Below the pieces are notes generated by a model that had not been told where the DNA came from, searched no databases, and saw only the letters and a program-made list of their open reading frames with translations. From contig NZ_RQGD01000046.1 of the NCBI RefSeq assembly GCF_004770745.1, positions 124,001 through 188,000 on the forward strand: a stretch of 64,000 nucleotides of DNA. The letters are read 5' to 3'. Positions 45,816-55,679 of the stretch are shown one piece after another. This stretch comes from Leptospira ognonensis (GTDB lineage: Bacteria > Spirochaetota > Leptospiria > Leptospirales > Leptospiraceae). Position numbers and translations under genes: made by a program. Each line of letters begins with the position of its first letter. Within the stretch, counting starts at the first letter, position 1.

Positions 45816-47780
45816 TTAGGAGTAGGCAGGCTTGGTATTCGCGGAACCTTTTGTTTTTTTCGAGGAAGATGCATTCAACTTTTTCTTTTGGTCATTTTCC
45901 GAAGGTTTCTCTCCGGAGGGATGTACAATTGCCATGAGTTCTGCTGCATCGATCGTTTCTTTTGAAAGTAATGCTTTCGCTATCCCTTCCAATTTTTTAC
46001 TATTTTTGCGAACTAGATCTCTTCCTTTGTCCAGGGAAGTTTGAACGATTCGTTTCACTTCCTGGTCAATGAGAGCTGCAAATTCTTCAGAGTATGGCTT
46101 GCTCGACTGTCCGTAATCTCTTCCGATAAAAGGAGAATTTTCTGCGCCACCATAATTGATGGTACCTAATTTTTCCGACATACCCCATTCGCAGACCATA
46201 CGGCGTGCAATGTTGGTGGCCTGTTGGATGTCATTGCTGGACCCATTGGAAGGCTCACCAAAGATCAATTCTTCGGCAATGTAACCACCCATAGACATGA
46301 CAATTCGATCTAAGCAATACTGTTTGCGATACGAATGTCTGTCTTCTACCGGTAAGGATTGTGTGAGTCCGAGTGCTCTTCCTCTGGGAATAATAGTCAC
46401 TTTATGCACTGGTTCTGTGTAGGGAAGCAGAGTTCCAAGAAGTGCATGACCTGCTTCATGATAGGCGGTCATTTCTTTTTCCTTATCAGAAATGAGCATC
46501 GATTTCCTTTCCGGGCCCATGAGAACCTTATCGCGAGCCTCTTCTAATTCCTCTTGCGTGACCCGTTTTTTATTTCTACGTGCAGCTAGTAGGGCACCTT
46601 CATTAATCAAATTTGCAAGGTCGGCACCAGTGAATCCAGGGGTTCCTCGAGCAATCGAGTTGAGAGAAATATCAGAGACCATCGGAACTTTTTTAGCATG
46701 AACCTTTAAGATGTCTTCTCGTCCACGAAGGTCTGGTAAATCAACGATCACTTGTCTATCAAAACGACCAGGTCGAAGTAATGCAGGGTCAAGAACGTCA
46801 GCTCTATTTGTAGCCGCCATCACAATGACACCTTCATTCATTTCAAATCCGTCCATCTCAACTAACATTTGATTGAGAGTCTGCTCGCGTTCATCATGAC
46901 CGCCGCCAAGACCCGCTCCTCGCAACCTACCGACAGCATCAATCTCATCGATAAAAATAATACATGGCGCGTTTTTTTTGCCTTGTTCGAACAGATCGCG
47001 GACTCGGGATGCACCAACACCCACAAACATTTCCACAAAGTCAGAACCTGAAATCGAAAAGAAGGGAACAGCAGCCTCCCCAGCGACTGCTTTTGCAAGC
47101 AAAGTTTTACCAGTTCCTGGAGGACCAACGAGCAATACACCCTTAGGTATACGTGCACCAATGGCCTGGAATTTTTTTGGATCTTTTAAAAATTCTATGA
47201 TTTCAAGAAGCTCAACTTTTGCTTCATCACAACCGGCAACATCACCAAATGTCGTTTTGACTTTCGGATCTACGTTCATCTTAGCTCTGGATTTACCAAA
47301 GGTGAATGCTTTATTGCCAGAAGCTTGCAATTGGCGCATCATGATAAACCAAACAAATCCTAATATGAAAATCCAAGGAAGAATTCCGTAGATTACGGAC
47401 CAAAGTTTGTTTTCATCGGGAGATTTCGACGTAAAGGAAAGTCTAGATTTTCTAAGTTTTGTCACCAAATCATCGTTAATAGGCGCAATATTAGTTTTAA
47501 ATGCTTTTGGTTTATTGTCCTTAGAGTCTGCAGGAATGTACCAGCCTTCAATCAGCTCGCGATCAATCATGATCTGTTGTTTGTTCGTGATATCCTTTCC
47601 TTCTTTGGAGGTAATATGCCCAATTGGTTTTTTACCTTCAACTGGCTCAACCATATTCAAAAATTCGGAATAACTGATTTCGTCTGGTTTGCCATTGAAG
47701 TCTTGGCCTTTGTAAACAGTGTAAAGGATCACGAGGAAGATCAGGAGGAAAATAAATACGGATTTTATGTTTTTGTTCAT
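45816..47780 (-). CDS. ftsH: ATP-dependent zinc metalloprotease FtsH
   Basis: This 654-residue membrane AAA+ protease has helices at about 6-24 and 128-148 around a periplasmic domain. It has Walker [18 protein letters not shown] (about 220), Walker [10 protein letters not shown], the second region of homology [20 protein letters not shown], and the zinc site HEAGH in [11 protein letters not shown]. It degrades membrane and regulatory proteins. It lies 27 bases downstream of pth. The C-terminal tail is Lys/Ser-rich. Confidence 0.97.
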   Translation of the reverse strand: MNKNIKSVFIFLLIFLVILYTVYKGQDFNGKPDEISYSEFLNMVEPVEGKKPIGHITSKEGKDITNKQQIMIDRELIEGWYIPADSKDNKPKAFKTNIAPINDDLVTKLRKSRLSFTSKSPDENKLWSVIYGILPWIFILGFVWFIMMRQLQASGNKAFTFGKSRAKMNVDPKVKTTFGDVAGCDEAKVELLEIIEFLKDPKKFQAIGARIPKGVLLVGPPGTGKTLLAKAVAGEAAVPFFSISGSDFVEMFVGVGASRVRDLFEQGKKNAPCIIFIDEIDAVGRLRGAGLGGGHDEREQTLNQMLVEMDGFEMNEGVIVMAATNRADVLDPALLRPGRFDRQVIVDLPDLRGREDILKVHAKKVPMVSDISLNSIARGTPGFTGADLANLINEGALLAARRNKKRVTQEELEEARDKVLMGPERKSMLISDKEKEMTAYHEAGHALLGTLLPYTEPVHKVTIIPRGRALGLTQSLPVEDRHSYRKQYCLDRIVMSMGGYIAEELIFGEPSNGSSNDIQQATNIARRMVCEWGMSEKLGTINYGGAENSPFIGRDYGQSSKPYSEEFAALIDQEVKRIVQTSLDKGRDLVRKNSKKLEGIAKALLSKETIDAAELMAIVHPSGEKPSENDQKKKLNASSSKKTKGSANTKPAYS

Positions 47781-47807
47781 GAGATCAGTCTCCTTGATTA
47801 GACTGTA

Positions 47808-48371
47808 TCAAAGGTGATATTTCTGAATCACTTCGTCAATATCACCCATAGAAATTGAACGAATTGCCGCTTCGGCATCATTGATGATCTGAATCAGACT
47901 AAGGTTCTCCATGGGCTCAAAATCATCACGTAAAAATTCATCTCTTTTTTTCACAACATACTTAGAATTACGAACGCCGATCCTAATTCGGATAAAATTT
48001 GGAGACCGAAGAGAAACAGAGACGGACTCGACGCCGGGATGACCATCACTCTCGCCACCCTTGGTAACGACGATTTGGCCAAGTTCTAGCTGCAAATCCT
48101 CATGGATGAGTACAATGTCTTTTACTTGGATTTTGAGGAAGCTGGCAATATAGAGCACAGATTCGCCCGAGAGGTCGCTAAAAGTTTGGGGTTTCAAAAG
48201 GACGACTTCGTCTCCCTCAAATTCTCCTCGGCCTATCAGTGATTTCTTTTTTTTAGTTTTGATCTCAATGCCAATGTTGTTCGCAATGACATCGAGAATT
48301 TTGAAACCAATGTTCGATCGGTTGTTATTGTATTTATCGCCAGGATTTCCTAGCCCGACTATGAGTTTCAT
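47808..48371 (-). CDS. pth: Peptidyl-tRNA hydrolase family protein with altered active site
   Basis: The 187-residue protein aligns along its whole length with bacterial Pth, which releases peptides from peptidyl-tRNA: KLIVGLGNPGDKY, LLKPQTF..LSGESV and FIRIRIGV. But four of the residues known to matter in E. coli Pth are changed: His20 is Ser19 (NNRSNIGF), Asn68 is Asp66 (TFSDLSG), Asp93 is Glu91 (IHEDLQ) and Asn114 is Pro112 (DGHPGV). Only Asn9 (GNPG) remains. It sits in the classic rplY-pth position, 16 bases after rplY. It may be inactive, altered in function or compensated elsewhere. Confidence 0.85.
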   Translation of the reverse strand: MKLIVGLGNPGDKYNNNRSNIGFKILDVIANNIGIEIKTKKKKSLIGRGEFEGDEVVLLKPQTFSDLSGESVLYIASFLKIQVKDIVLIHEDLQLELGQIVVTKGGESDGHPGVESVSVSLRSPNFIRIRIGVRNSKYVVKKRDEFLRDDFEPMENLSLIQIINDAEAAIRSISMGDIDEVIQKYHL

Positions 48372-48387
48372 TGGTTTTTAATGAAAA

Positions 48388-49020
48388 CTATTTCTTAGCG
48401 CCTTTTTTAGCGGCAGGCTTTTTAGCATTTTCAGCTTCAGCCTTTTCTGCTCTTTCTGCAGCTAAGATCGCTTTCGTTTTGTTACATGAAGTAACAATCG
48501 GATCGCCGTTTACAATGATATCCCATGATTTTGGAGTTGGAAGTTCTGATACTTTGATGCTCATTCCCACATCAAGACCAGTTACATCAACTGTGATCAC
48601 ATCAACTAGATCTTCAGGAGTTGATTTTACACGAAGTTCATGCACTAGGTGTTCGAACTGGCCACCAGCTTTTGAGCCTTTTGCAACGCCTGTTGTCTTT
48701 ACTGCAACAGTCGTTAGGATCTTCTTTCCGGGTGTTACTTTGAAAAAGTCGATATGGCGAATTTGACCAGTGTGAGGAAATCTTTGTACTTCTTTTACGA
48801 ATACATTTTGCTTTTCGCCGTCTAACTCAACTTCGATGAGAGTAGCTTTTCTAATACCCGAATCGATCAACTTTTGAATTTCTTTTTCCACGACAGAAGC
48901 TGATGTAGCCTTTCCATTACCGATGATATTTGCGGGAACAAGTCCAGCTACGCGCATACGACGCGCAGGTCCTTTTCCAGTAGTACTTCTTGGTTGTGCT
49001 TTGATGCTAATTTTTTCCAT
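48388..49020 (-). CDS. rplY: 50S ribosomal protein L25/general stress protein Ctc
   Basis: The 210-residue protein has the L25 5S-rRNA-binding domain (about 1-95; AQPRSTTGKGPARRMRVAGL, VPANIIGNGK, FPHTGQIRHIDFFKV) and the longer TL5/Ctc-type C-terminal domain (to about 185), then an Ala/Lys-rich tail. It binds 5S rRNA in the large ribosomal subunit. It follows prs by 17 bases, the usual gene order in many bacteria. Confidence 0.95.
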   Translation of the reverse strand: MEKISIKAQPRSTTGKGPARRMRVAGLVPANIIGNGKATSASVVEKEIQKLIDSGIRKATLIEVELDGEKQNVFVKEVQRFPHTGQIRHIDFFKVTPGKKILTTVAVKTTGVAKGSKAGGQFEHLVHELRVKSTPEDLVDVITVDVTGLDVGMSIKVSELPTPKSWDIIVNGDPIVTSCNKTKAILAAERAEKAEAENAKKPAAKKGAKK

Positions 49021-49037
49021 GATTATGTTCCTTTAAG

Positions 49038-49979
49038 TTATGAAAACAGGCTAGAGATAGATTCTTCTTCGTGAATCCTTTCGATGGCTTTAGCAAAGAG
49101 TGGGGCGATCGAGAGGGTTTTCAAGTTATTTATTTTCTTGGATTCGGGGACAACGATTGAATTTGATAAAACGATTTGATTGAAATTTCCAGCATTCAGT
49201 TTATCCGGCGCTTCGCCAGATAATACTCCATGGGTGGCGCAACACATCACAGATTTAGCCCCGTTTTCGTATAACGCAGTGGCGGCTTTTGCAATGGTAC
49301 CTCCAGTATCAATCATGTCATCCAGTAGTAGACAATGTTTATCTTTTATGTCACCTATCACGTTCATCACGACCGATTCATTAGCCTTGGGTCTTCTTTT
49401 GTCAATGATGGCAAGAGATCCATTGACCTTCTTTCCGAAATTACGTGCTCGCTCGGCACCGCCAGAATCGGGTGAGACAATGACTAGGTCTTGCAAATTT
49501 AGGGAGTTGATATATTCAGCAAGTACAGGTGAGAAATACAAATGATCTACCGGGATTCGGAAAAAACCTTGGATTTGGTCGGCGTGAAGATCCATCGTCA
49601 AAACTCGATTCGGCCCGACAGTTTCGATCAGGTCAGCGACAACTCTTGCCGAAATCGGAACTCTTGGCTCGACCTTTCTGTCCTGACGGCCGTAACCATA
49701 ATAAGGAACAACTGCCGTAATGCGACGTGCAGAGGCTCTGCGTAAAGCGTCAATGATTAGCAAAAGCTCCATTAAGCTATCGTTAGCTGGATAGCTGATT
49801 GACTGAACGACAAAACAATCTCTTCCTCGAACGTTTTCTTCTATTTTAATCGAGCTTTCCCCATCGGAAAACCGTTTCACAGAGATGGCACCATTCGGAA
49901 TTCCGAGATTCTGGCAAATTTCCTCTGCGAGAGGTCTATTTGCATTTCCTGAAAATACTGCTACTTCTTTTGGGTTCAT
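49038..49979 (-). CDS. prs: Ribose-phosphate pyrophosphokinase
   Basis: The 313-residue enzyme makes PRPP from ribose-5-phosphate and ATP, the substrate of PurF encoded near the start of this window and of pyrimidine, His and Trp synthesis. Signatures: [30 protein letters not shown] and [17 protein letters not shown] (PRPP loop). The length is standard. It overlaps glmU by 4 bases. Confidence 0.97.
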   Translation of the reverse strand: MNPKEVAVFSGNANRPLAEEICQNLGIPNGAISVKRFSDGESSIKIEENVRGRDCFVVQSISYPANDSLMELLLIIDALRRASARRITAVVPYYGYGRQDRKVEPRVPISARVVADLIETVGPNRVLTMDLHADQIQGFFRIPVDHLYFSPVLAEYINSLNLQDLVIVSPDSGGAERARNFGKKVNGSLAIIDKRRPKANESVVMNVIGDIKDKHCLLLDDMIDTGGTIAKAATALYENGAKSVMCCATHGVLSGEAPDKLNAGNFNQIVLSNSIVVPESKKINNLKTLSIAPLFAKAIERIHEEESISSLFS

Positions 49980-50737
49980 ACTCCAACTAATCCCTTTTCT
50001 ATATATTGTCTTGCTGTTTCGAGATCGTCGGGGGAGTTGATACCGTGACTTTCTAGCGCATTTGCCAGCGTCATAGCTCCCACTTTCTTACCGGATGAAC
50101 GGAAAATTTTGATCACATCCGTAAGATAATATTCTTTCTGTGCGTTGTCGTTTCCGATTTCTTTTAAGGCCTTAAATAATTGGTCTGCGGTGAAACAATA
50201 GGTACCTGTATTTACTTCTGTCACTGCCTTTTCCTCTTCAGTCGCATCCTTTTGTTCTACTATCCGCAAGAGAGAGCCGTCATCAGAGGATCGAATGATC
50301 CGACCGTATCCAGAAGGATCAGTCATTTTTGCTGATAGAACTGTCGCAGAGTATCCTTTCTCAACGTGAAGCGCGATCAAAGACTGAAAGGAAGTTGAGG
50401 AAATTAAAGGAGCATCTCCGCAAGCAACTAATATATATTTGTCGTTTGGTTTGATATTCTGCTCAGCGCAGATGACTGCATGACCTGTTCCAAGTTGTTC
50501 TACCTGCTCTGCAAACTCAACCCCAGGGAAATCTTTAGCTATCTCAGTAACAATCTCCTGTCTGTATCCCACCACGACAACCTTACGTTTGATATTCGCA
50601 GATTCAAGATTTTTGAGAACGTGGATGAGTAACGGGGAATTGTTCAGTACAACCGCAACCTTGGGAAGCTCACTCTTCATTCGAGTTCCTTTCCCCGCCG
50701 CCAGGATAACAGCAGTTACAGTCGATTCAATGCTCAT
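49976..50737 (-). CDS. glmU: GlmU-like uridylyltransferase, N-terminal domain only
   Basis: The 253-residue protein is the pyrophosphorylase half of GlmU, which makes UDP-GlcNAc: [45 protein letters not shown], and [11 protein letters not shown]. The left-handed beta-helix acetyltransferase domain (about 200 residues in E. coli) is absent; the protein ends soon after the nucleotidyltransferase fold. The stop at 49976 is within the prs start, so the short length is real and not a window or frame artefact. It lies 26 bases from the tRNA-Gln gene. Confidence 0.88.
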   Translation of the reverse strand: MSIESTVTAVILAAGKGTRMKSELPKVAVVLNNSPLLIHVLKNLESANIKRKVVVVGYRQEIVTEIAKDFPGVEFAEQVEQLGTGHAVICAEQNIKPNDKYILVACGDAPLISSTSFQSLIALHVEKGYSATVLSAKMTDPSGYGRIIRSSDDGSLLRIVEQKDATEEEKAVTEVNTGTYCFTADQLFKALKEIGNDNAQKEYYLTDVIKIFRSSGKKVGAMTLANALESHGINSPDDLETARQYIEKGLVGV

Positions 50738-50763
50738 ATATTTGATAAAAAATTAATAAAAAC

Positions 50764-50839
<76 letters not shown>

Positions 50840-50843
50840 GTTT

Positions 50844-51752
50844 CTATATTGAGAAGGACAAAAAATCAACGGAAGGAAAATGAAATTTCATTTTTTCAAG
50901 CAAAACATCTTGAGCTAACTTTTCGCTTACTAAGCCGTAAAAGCAAGAACCAGATCCAGAAAGGGAAGCAAATTCTGCTCCGCATTGCATAAAGCGTAAT
51001 TTCAATTCCTTTAAATCGGAGTGGTTCTGGAAAGCGACTTTTTCGAACTCGTTCTCTAGCTGGCCATAAAGGCCTTTCCAATCACCGACTTGAAGATTTC
51101 GTATCACATCCTCTGTCAGAGTTTTCCATATTTTTGAATCTAGGGTATTTTGTAAACTTTTTTGGAGTCCCTCGTACATTGCCTTTGTAGAAAGTGAGAG
51201 GGAAGGAATCGCAAGGACTCCGAATCCTCTGGCAATTTCTATAGGTTCCAGTATCTCCCCGATGCCTCGAACCACACAATTTTGATTCTGAAGGAAAAAC
51301 GGAACGTCTGCACCGATCCCCTTGGCAAGCGTCAGCTGTTCCGAGGTGGTGAGACTTGTTTTTGGCAAAAGGATTTTGAGCAAACTTCCTGCATTGGAAC
51401 TCCCTCCACCTATCCCCCCCTCGGGAGGGATTCGTTTTGTTAAATGGATTCTGACTCCTTGTTTCTTTTTTAGAAACGGGAAGACATTATCATAAGCTTT
51501 TGTCAAAATATTTTTAGAAACATCTCCTCGTTCCGAAACGGATTCGAAGAGGTCAAATTTTTGAGGTCCCAATTCATTTTTTGAAACCAATTGGAATTCT
51601 GGTTGGGCATTATTTTTTAAAGAAAAGAATTCTAACTCAAAATCGTCTCCAAAATCAGTCTTAACAAATATACTTCGGATTTCATGGTAACCATCAGGTC
51701 TACGAAATGGAATTTCTAAACCTAAGTTGATTTTGGCAAATGAATGATTCAT
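50844..51752 (-). CDS. ispE: 4-diphosphocytidyl-2-C-methyl-D-erythritol kinase
   Basis: The GHMP-kinase family enzyme phosphorylates CDP-ME in the non-mevalonate isoprenoid pathway. It has AKINLGLEI, the ATP loop RIPPEGGIGGGSSNAGSLL, the catalytic Asp in GIGADVPFFL, and the third motif SLSGSGSCFYGL. ATG 51752 is preferred to an in-frame TTG at 51758. The gene is followed by tRNA-Gln, the common ispE-tRNA-Gln-glmU-prs order. Confidence 0.95.
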   Translation of the reverse strand: MNHSFAKINLGLEIPFRRPDGYHEIRSIFVKTDFGDDFELEFFSLKNNAQPEFQLVSKNELGPQKFDLFESVSERGDVSKNILTKAYDNVFPFLKKKQGVRIHLTKRIPPEGGIGGGSSNAGSLLKILLPKTSLTTSEQLTLAKGIGADVPFFLQNQNCVVRGIGEILEPIEIARGFGVLAIPSLSLSTKAMYEGLQKSLQNTLDSKIWKTLTEDVIRNLQVGDWKGLYGQLENEFEKVAFQNHSDLKELKLRFMQCGAEFASLSGSGSCFYGLVSEKLAQDVLLEKMKFHFPSVDFLSFSI

Positions 51753-51761
51753 GAACAAAGA

Positions 51762-52712
51762 TTAGGCGAGAGTCGACATTGCCTCACCAATTTGCATTTT
51801 GATTTTATCTCTGATTGCAATCGGGTTTTTAATAATGGCACTTTTTCCATAACCGAGGATCGTATTGATAAACCAATTTTCTTCTCGGATCGGTACTTGG
51901 AATAAATAGTATTCTACCCCACAGAGTGTTTCGGAAAGGTTTAGATTTGTGAGTGGGAGCTTTTGCCCTAGGTGGAAGGAAGAGGAGTCCGTGAGGTAAA
52001 CTTCTGCGATCGCTTCATGCTCTGTTTTTTTCGGAAGCACCATTTGAGAAAAACCATCTAACCATGTCTTGGCGTCGTCTGGCAGTTCTATATTTTTTTC
52101 TGTCGTCAAGGATACTTTTAAAATACAATCCAAACGAAACGATCGAAATCCTTTTTTTTCCAAATCATAGGCAAGAAGGTAGCCATCATTCGATTCCCAT
52201 AAAAGCCACGGCTGAACAAAACGTTCTTCTTTAAGATCTTTATCACGTTTCCAGTATTGTATTTTGATTTGAATTTTTTTCTGAATGGCACTCTCGATAT
52301 CATCTCGAATTTTTTTATTTGGTTCCCATTTTCCAGAGGGAATCACTGAATCTATTTTTTCGAGCAACTGTTTCGCAAGGGGTTCTGACGAGTTAAGCTC
52401 CGTACTGTTTCTTTTGAGAAGAAGGTCCCGAAGAAGGATCCACTCTTCTGGCGAGAGGGGAAGGACCTTATCCACGGCTACAGGTAAAGAGATCTTAACT
52501 CGGTCTCCATCAAAATCTATATCCACACAATCTTGGGGCGAATAAGGATACATCTCGATCATATAGAGTTCACCGAGTTCATTACGAAGCTCAGTGATCG
52601 ATTTGTGACCCGTTATTTTTTGTAATTCCTCCAAGCTCAAACCATCAGGATGGGAAGACAAGATCCTAATGAGATTGAGTTTGGAAGCAGCCCTTAGCGT
52701 AGAGGGATTCAT
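51762..52712 (-). CDS. WYL-domain transcriptional regulator-like protein
   Basis: The 316-residue protein has an N-terminal winged-helix-like region (about 5-60, LNLIRILSSHPDGLSLEELQ) and a WYL domain at about 145-215 (KIQIKIQYWKRD; RFVQPWLLWESNDGYLLAYD; FRSFRLDCIL). WYL domains bind nucleic-acid or nucleotide ligands and often regulate genes. The start overlaps the stop of the upstream transferase gene by 1 base (TAATG). The target genes are unknown. Confidence 0.85.
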   Translation of the reverse strand: MNPSTLRAASKLNLIRILSSHPDGLSLEELQKITGHKSITELRNELGELYMIEMYPYSPQDCVDIDFDGDRVKISLPVAVDKVLPLSPEEWILLRDLLLKRNSTELNSSEPLAKQLLEKIDSVIPSGKWEPNKKIRDDIESAIQKKIQIKIQYWKRDKDLKEERFVQPWLLWESNDGYLLAYDLEKKGFRSFRLDCILKVSLTTEKNIELPDDAKTWLDGFSQMVLPKKTEHEAIAEVYLTDSSSFHLGQKLPLTNLNLSETLCGVEYYLFQVPIREENWFINTILGYGKSAIIKNPIAIRDKIKMQIGEAMSTLA

Positions 52713-53884
52713 TAAACTTCGAGTACTACTTTAAGTTCCTTGGCATTTGAGGCACATAATGAAAGTTTTTCGATGTTTTTTGCTTTCAAATGTCCGCCTG
52801 TCAATCTTTGGCTGACAACGCTCGGTCCGAAATCCAAAATCGCATGAATCGATGGGTCATTGAATATGGGAGCAATCGCCAAATCCCAGTAGAGTGGTTC
52901 AATGAGTACCATTTTGAATAAAATGTTACGAAGGTTACCCTCTTTTTGAAGATTGTGGCCATCGAAAATGCTGTAAACAGGTACTTTTAGATCGCTTCCA
53001 GAATAAGGAAACGGAACCACACTTGCATCTCCGCCTTCGAACATTGGTAAAGATTCATCCATGAAAGGGCAATGGAATGGTGCAGTGGTTTTGAGAAAAA
53101 CAAATTTGAATTTTTTCTCGTCCATCTCTGCTTTCCATTTCGTACGAAATTTAACAAGAGAGGAGGGAAGCGCAGAGAGAATCATAGAATCAGGTGTATT
53201 GTAGAGAGAAATATATATGGTATCCTTCCCCTTTAAACCTAAAGATTCGTTTGTTTCCTTCACTCTAGCTTCTAGTTCGTCTTTAGAATATCCAATAATG
53301 GCTACCATCGGAGATGGATTTTTGTCGCCATTGGCTTCGTTCGCCTGGGCAACGTCAGCTGGGATTGAAAAATCAGGATAAACTTTCTGTCCATTGTATC
53401 CGAGATAGAACACAAATTTTAAAAAGTCGCTGTATGCTTTTAGGAAATCATCACCTTCCTTTCCTAAACCTACCAATGCTCCTGCAATGACACCTTGGCT
53501 ATGACCGCTGATCCCGCCTGTAGCTTTGAGAAGCTCTGCAGTCGGATTTCCTTGTTTCGATACGAGGACATAATTTGCAATCTGTGTCATGAAGATCCCA
53601 GGCACAGAAATTGGTGCGCGAGCTAAGTAATCTTCAGAGGGAGCCGAATCTGGATTTTCGACCCAGGATTTGAAATTTAAACCCTCATTTAGGAAGGGAC
53701 TTTTGCTTTCGCGAGCAAGAATTTCATCTGTTGTTTTAAAGGTAATTTCAAAGAACTCTTTTAGAACGGGTTCTTGGTATAATTTAGATAATTCCTTTAG
53801 ATACGGAGACCCTTGTCCGCCGAATTGTAAAAAAAATTTTTGAGACTGAGCATGGAAACTTGAGAGAAGTTTTGCAGTTGTCAT
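52712..53884 (-). CDS. Malonyl/acyl-carrier-protein transacylase-like protein
   Basis: The 390-residue protein has the acyltransferase fold with the nucleophile in ISGHSQGVIAGALVG, an early FLQFGGQGSPYLKEL loop and the His in TTAPFHCPFMDESL. It is about 80 residues longer than E. coli FabD, and GHSQG with these flanks resembles the acyltransferase domains of large type I fatty acid synthases. It probably loads malonyl or acyl groups onto a carrier protein. Gene symbol left empty because the exact substrate is not clear. Confidence 0.82.
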   Translation of the reverse strand: MTTAKLLSSFHAQSQKFFLQFGGQGSPYLKELSKLYQEPVLKEFFEITFKTTDEILARESKSPFLNEGLNFKSWVENPDSAPSEDYLARAPISVPGIFMTQIANYVLVSKQGNPTAELLKATGGISGHSQGVIAGALVGLGKEGDDFLKAYSDFLKFVFYLGYNGQKVYPDFSIPADVAQANEANGDKNPSPMVAIIGYSKDELEARVKETNESLGLKGKDTIYISLYNTPDSMILSALPSSLVKFRTKWKAEMDEKKFKFVFLKTTAPFHCPFMDESLPMFEGGDASVVPFPYSGSDLKVPVYSIFDGHNLQKEGNLRNILFKMVLIEPLYWDLAIAPIFNDPSIHAILDFGPSVVSQRLTGGHLKAKNIEKLSLCASNAKELKVVLEV

Positions 53885-53966
53885 TTTTTGATCCTAGGAT
53901 TGGTTTTCTGATACTGTGAAAAATCTAGCTAAGCAAACAAGGAGAAAATTTGGCAAGGATTCTGAG

Positions 53967-55463
53967 TTAAGATCCGTAAAAAGTCAATTTATAATACGTT
54001 ATGTTTCCCGCAGAAGTACCGGTAACAGCATCCTTTATTTCTATTTTCCAAGTTCCATTCGCAGGATAATCTAAAAAACCTGAAATTGAATAAGCCTGTT
54101 TTGATAACGAGGAACAGTTCTTAGTTGGAAGTGTTTTTTTCGGACCAGAATAACAATTATGTTTTTCATGAATTTCCATTTGGATTGTATCTGATGCTTG
54201 CAGGGCCATCACAAGCTCACCAGGATTGGAATGATCAGAGGAAATCTCAAGTGAGATGGATTCAATTTTTGTGATTCCAGAACCAGAAATCACAGCACTC
54301 AGTACCAAACTGGATCCATCGGTTGGGATGGCTTGCTGTGTCGAGTTTTCATAAGAGAAGGTTTTCAAGGATGAGGAGCCACCCAGAGTAGACCAAGTGG
54401 AGGCAACGGAAATAGCGGCTGTTGCATCAGCGGATCCAAAGCCAAACACATTGCTAAAATGGTATGACTGTCCTGTCAGTATCCAACTTGAATGCGAGGA
54501 ATTGATTTTTTTTGCTGATTTTGCGAGAATTTTTTTAACATCTCTCCAGGTCAGATTCGGATATTTTTCTAAGAGGAGTGCGATCACACCAGATACTTGA
54601 GGAGCTGCTCCAGATGTACCATTAAATGAATTATTATATTTTAAGTCTGGCAAATTATAACTGGTGCTAATCGGATATGCCGTCGAACCGTCACCCGGAT
54701 TGTAACCCCATTCAAGATTTGAACCTATATTGTCCGTTGTTGTTAAGGCAGTATTTGTGACGCCGTCTCGACCCGTAAAGGCAGAGAGCCAAAGATTGGC
54801 GCCTTTTTCCGAATAGGAGGCACGCGTTCCATTATTGAGCACGCCGGCGACTGAGATCGTGCCGTAGTGGTGAGAAAAGCTATCATAATTAGAATTATCT
54901 ACTTCAAAATTTGTTGCCTCGCCAAGAGTCCCCGCTCCATTTCCAGCGGCAAAAACATAGAGGGTGCCTTTTCCATCGCGACCATTGGCAAGTCCAGAAG
55001 TAATCGCTGCAAAAAATGTTGAGGGTGCACTTTTAAAATCTCCAGACCCATCAACATTCCCCCAACTGTTGTTAGATACATAAACATCCTTATTCGTTGT
55101 TAATGCCGTCGTCATATTTGCATCGGTGCTTTTCGATAAATAGTTATAGGCAACAAATTGTGAACAGGGAGCAACACCAGATACGCCTAAACTATTTCCA
55201 CCTCGTGCAGATATGAGTCCTGCAACAGCTGTTCCATGATTGGCGAGACTTCCGCCGGTATCGTTCGAAGAAAGCCCGTTACTACCGGATAAAAAGTTTA
55301 TACTACCCGACTGTACATTCGGTAATAAATCTTCATGATCAAGCAAGACGCCATCGTCAACGATTCCAATCAAGGAACCTTTTCCTGATATACCACTTTG
55401 CCATGTTGACATTACATTTAAATCTATGCCTGCCGTACCCGCTGATTGCGTTGATGAAAACAT
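53967..55463 (-). CDS. Subtilisin-like (S8) serine protease with P domain, main part
   Basis: Residues 1-498 from this ATG hold the catalytic triad: Asp in LIGIVDDGVLLDHEDL, His in NHGTAVAGLISARGG and Ser in FNGTSGAAPQVSGVIALLL. A C-terminal proprotein convertase P domain follows (about 370-498; SLEISSDHSNPGELVMAL; DYPANGTWKIEIKD). By itself this frame lacks a signal peptide. The same frame continues upstream past a single TAA (55494-55496) into the lipoprotein leader, so the real gene very likely started at 55679 and is broken or read through here. Confidence 0.85.
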   Translation of the reverse strand: MFSSTQSAGTAGIDLNVMSTWQSGISGKGSLIGIVDDGVLLDHEDLLPNVQSGSINFLSGSNGLSSNDTGGSLANHGTAVAGLISARGGNSLGVSGVAPCSQFVAYNYLSKSTDANMTTALTTNKDVYVSNNSWGNVDGSGDFKSAPSTFFAAITSGLANGRDGKGTLYVFAAGNGAGTLGEATNFEVDNSNYDSFSHHYGTISVAGVLNNGTRASYSEKGANLWLSAFTGRDGVTNTALTTTDNIGSNLEWGYNPGDGSTAYPISTSYNLPDLKYNNSFNGTSGAAPQVSGVIALLLEKYPNLTWRDVKKILAKSAKKINSSHSSWILTGQSYHFSNVFGFGSADATAAISVASTWSTLGGSSSLKTFSYENSTQQAIPTDGSSLVLSAVISGSGITKIESISLEISSDHSNPGELVMALQASDTIQMEIHEKHNCYSGPKKTLPTKNCSSLSKQAYSISGFLDYPANGTWKIEIKDAVTGTSAGNITYYKLTFYGS

Positions 55464-55493
55464 AGACTGTCCTGTATTTTCTAAATGCCATTG

Positions 55494-55679
55494 TTATCTA
55501 AAATAAGGATCGTTCGGAGTGGAAATGGAGCTACAGATTGTGGGAGTATAAGAAAAGCTAGAAATGCTGGGAACCAATATCTGATTGAGCCAGAGCGTGG
55601 ACTCTTGCCCGCTACTTTTATCATCTTTGCAAGCAAGGAGAAGAAAAAGGAAGAATGAAATGAATCGTCCCTTGTTCAT
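55494..55679 (-). pseudogene. N-terminal lipoprotein leader of the S8 protease, cut by in-frame TAA
   Basis: From ATG 55679 (AAGG 6 bases upstream) this frame gives NKGRFISFFLFLLLACKDD, a lipoprotein signal with the lipobox LLAC. It ends with the family motif PNDPYFR directly followed by TAA (55494-55496). After the stop, in the same frame, come QWHLENTGQS and GTAGIDLNV, which are the usual continuation in P-domain S8 proteases. So one codon interrupts an otherwise intact gene of about 570 codons (53967-55679). A single C-to-T or A-to-T change would explain it. Confidence 0.85.

Noticed and set aside
46978..47391. 137-codon plus-strand frame inside ftsH
   Set aside because: ftsH is complete with all AAA and zinc motifs in this region; the opposite frame has no ribosome site or family pattern.
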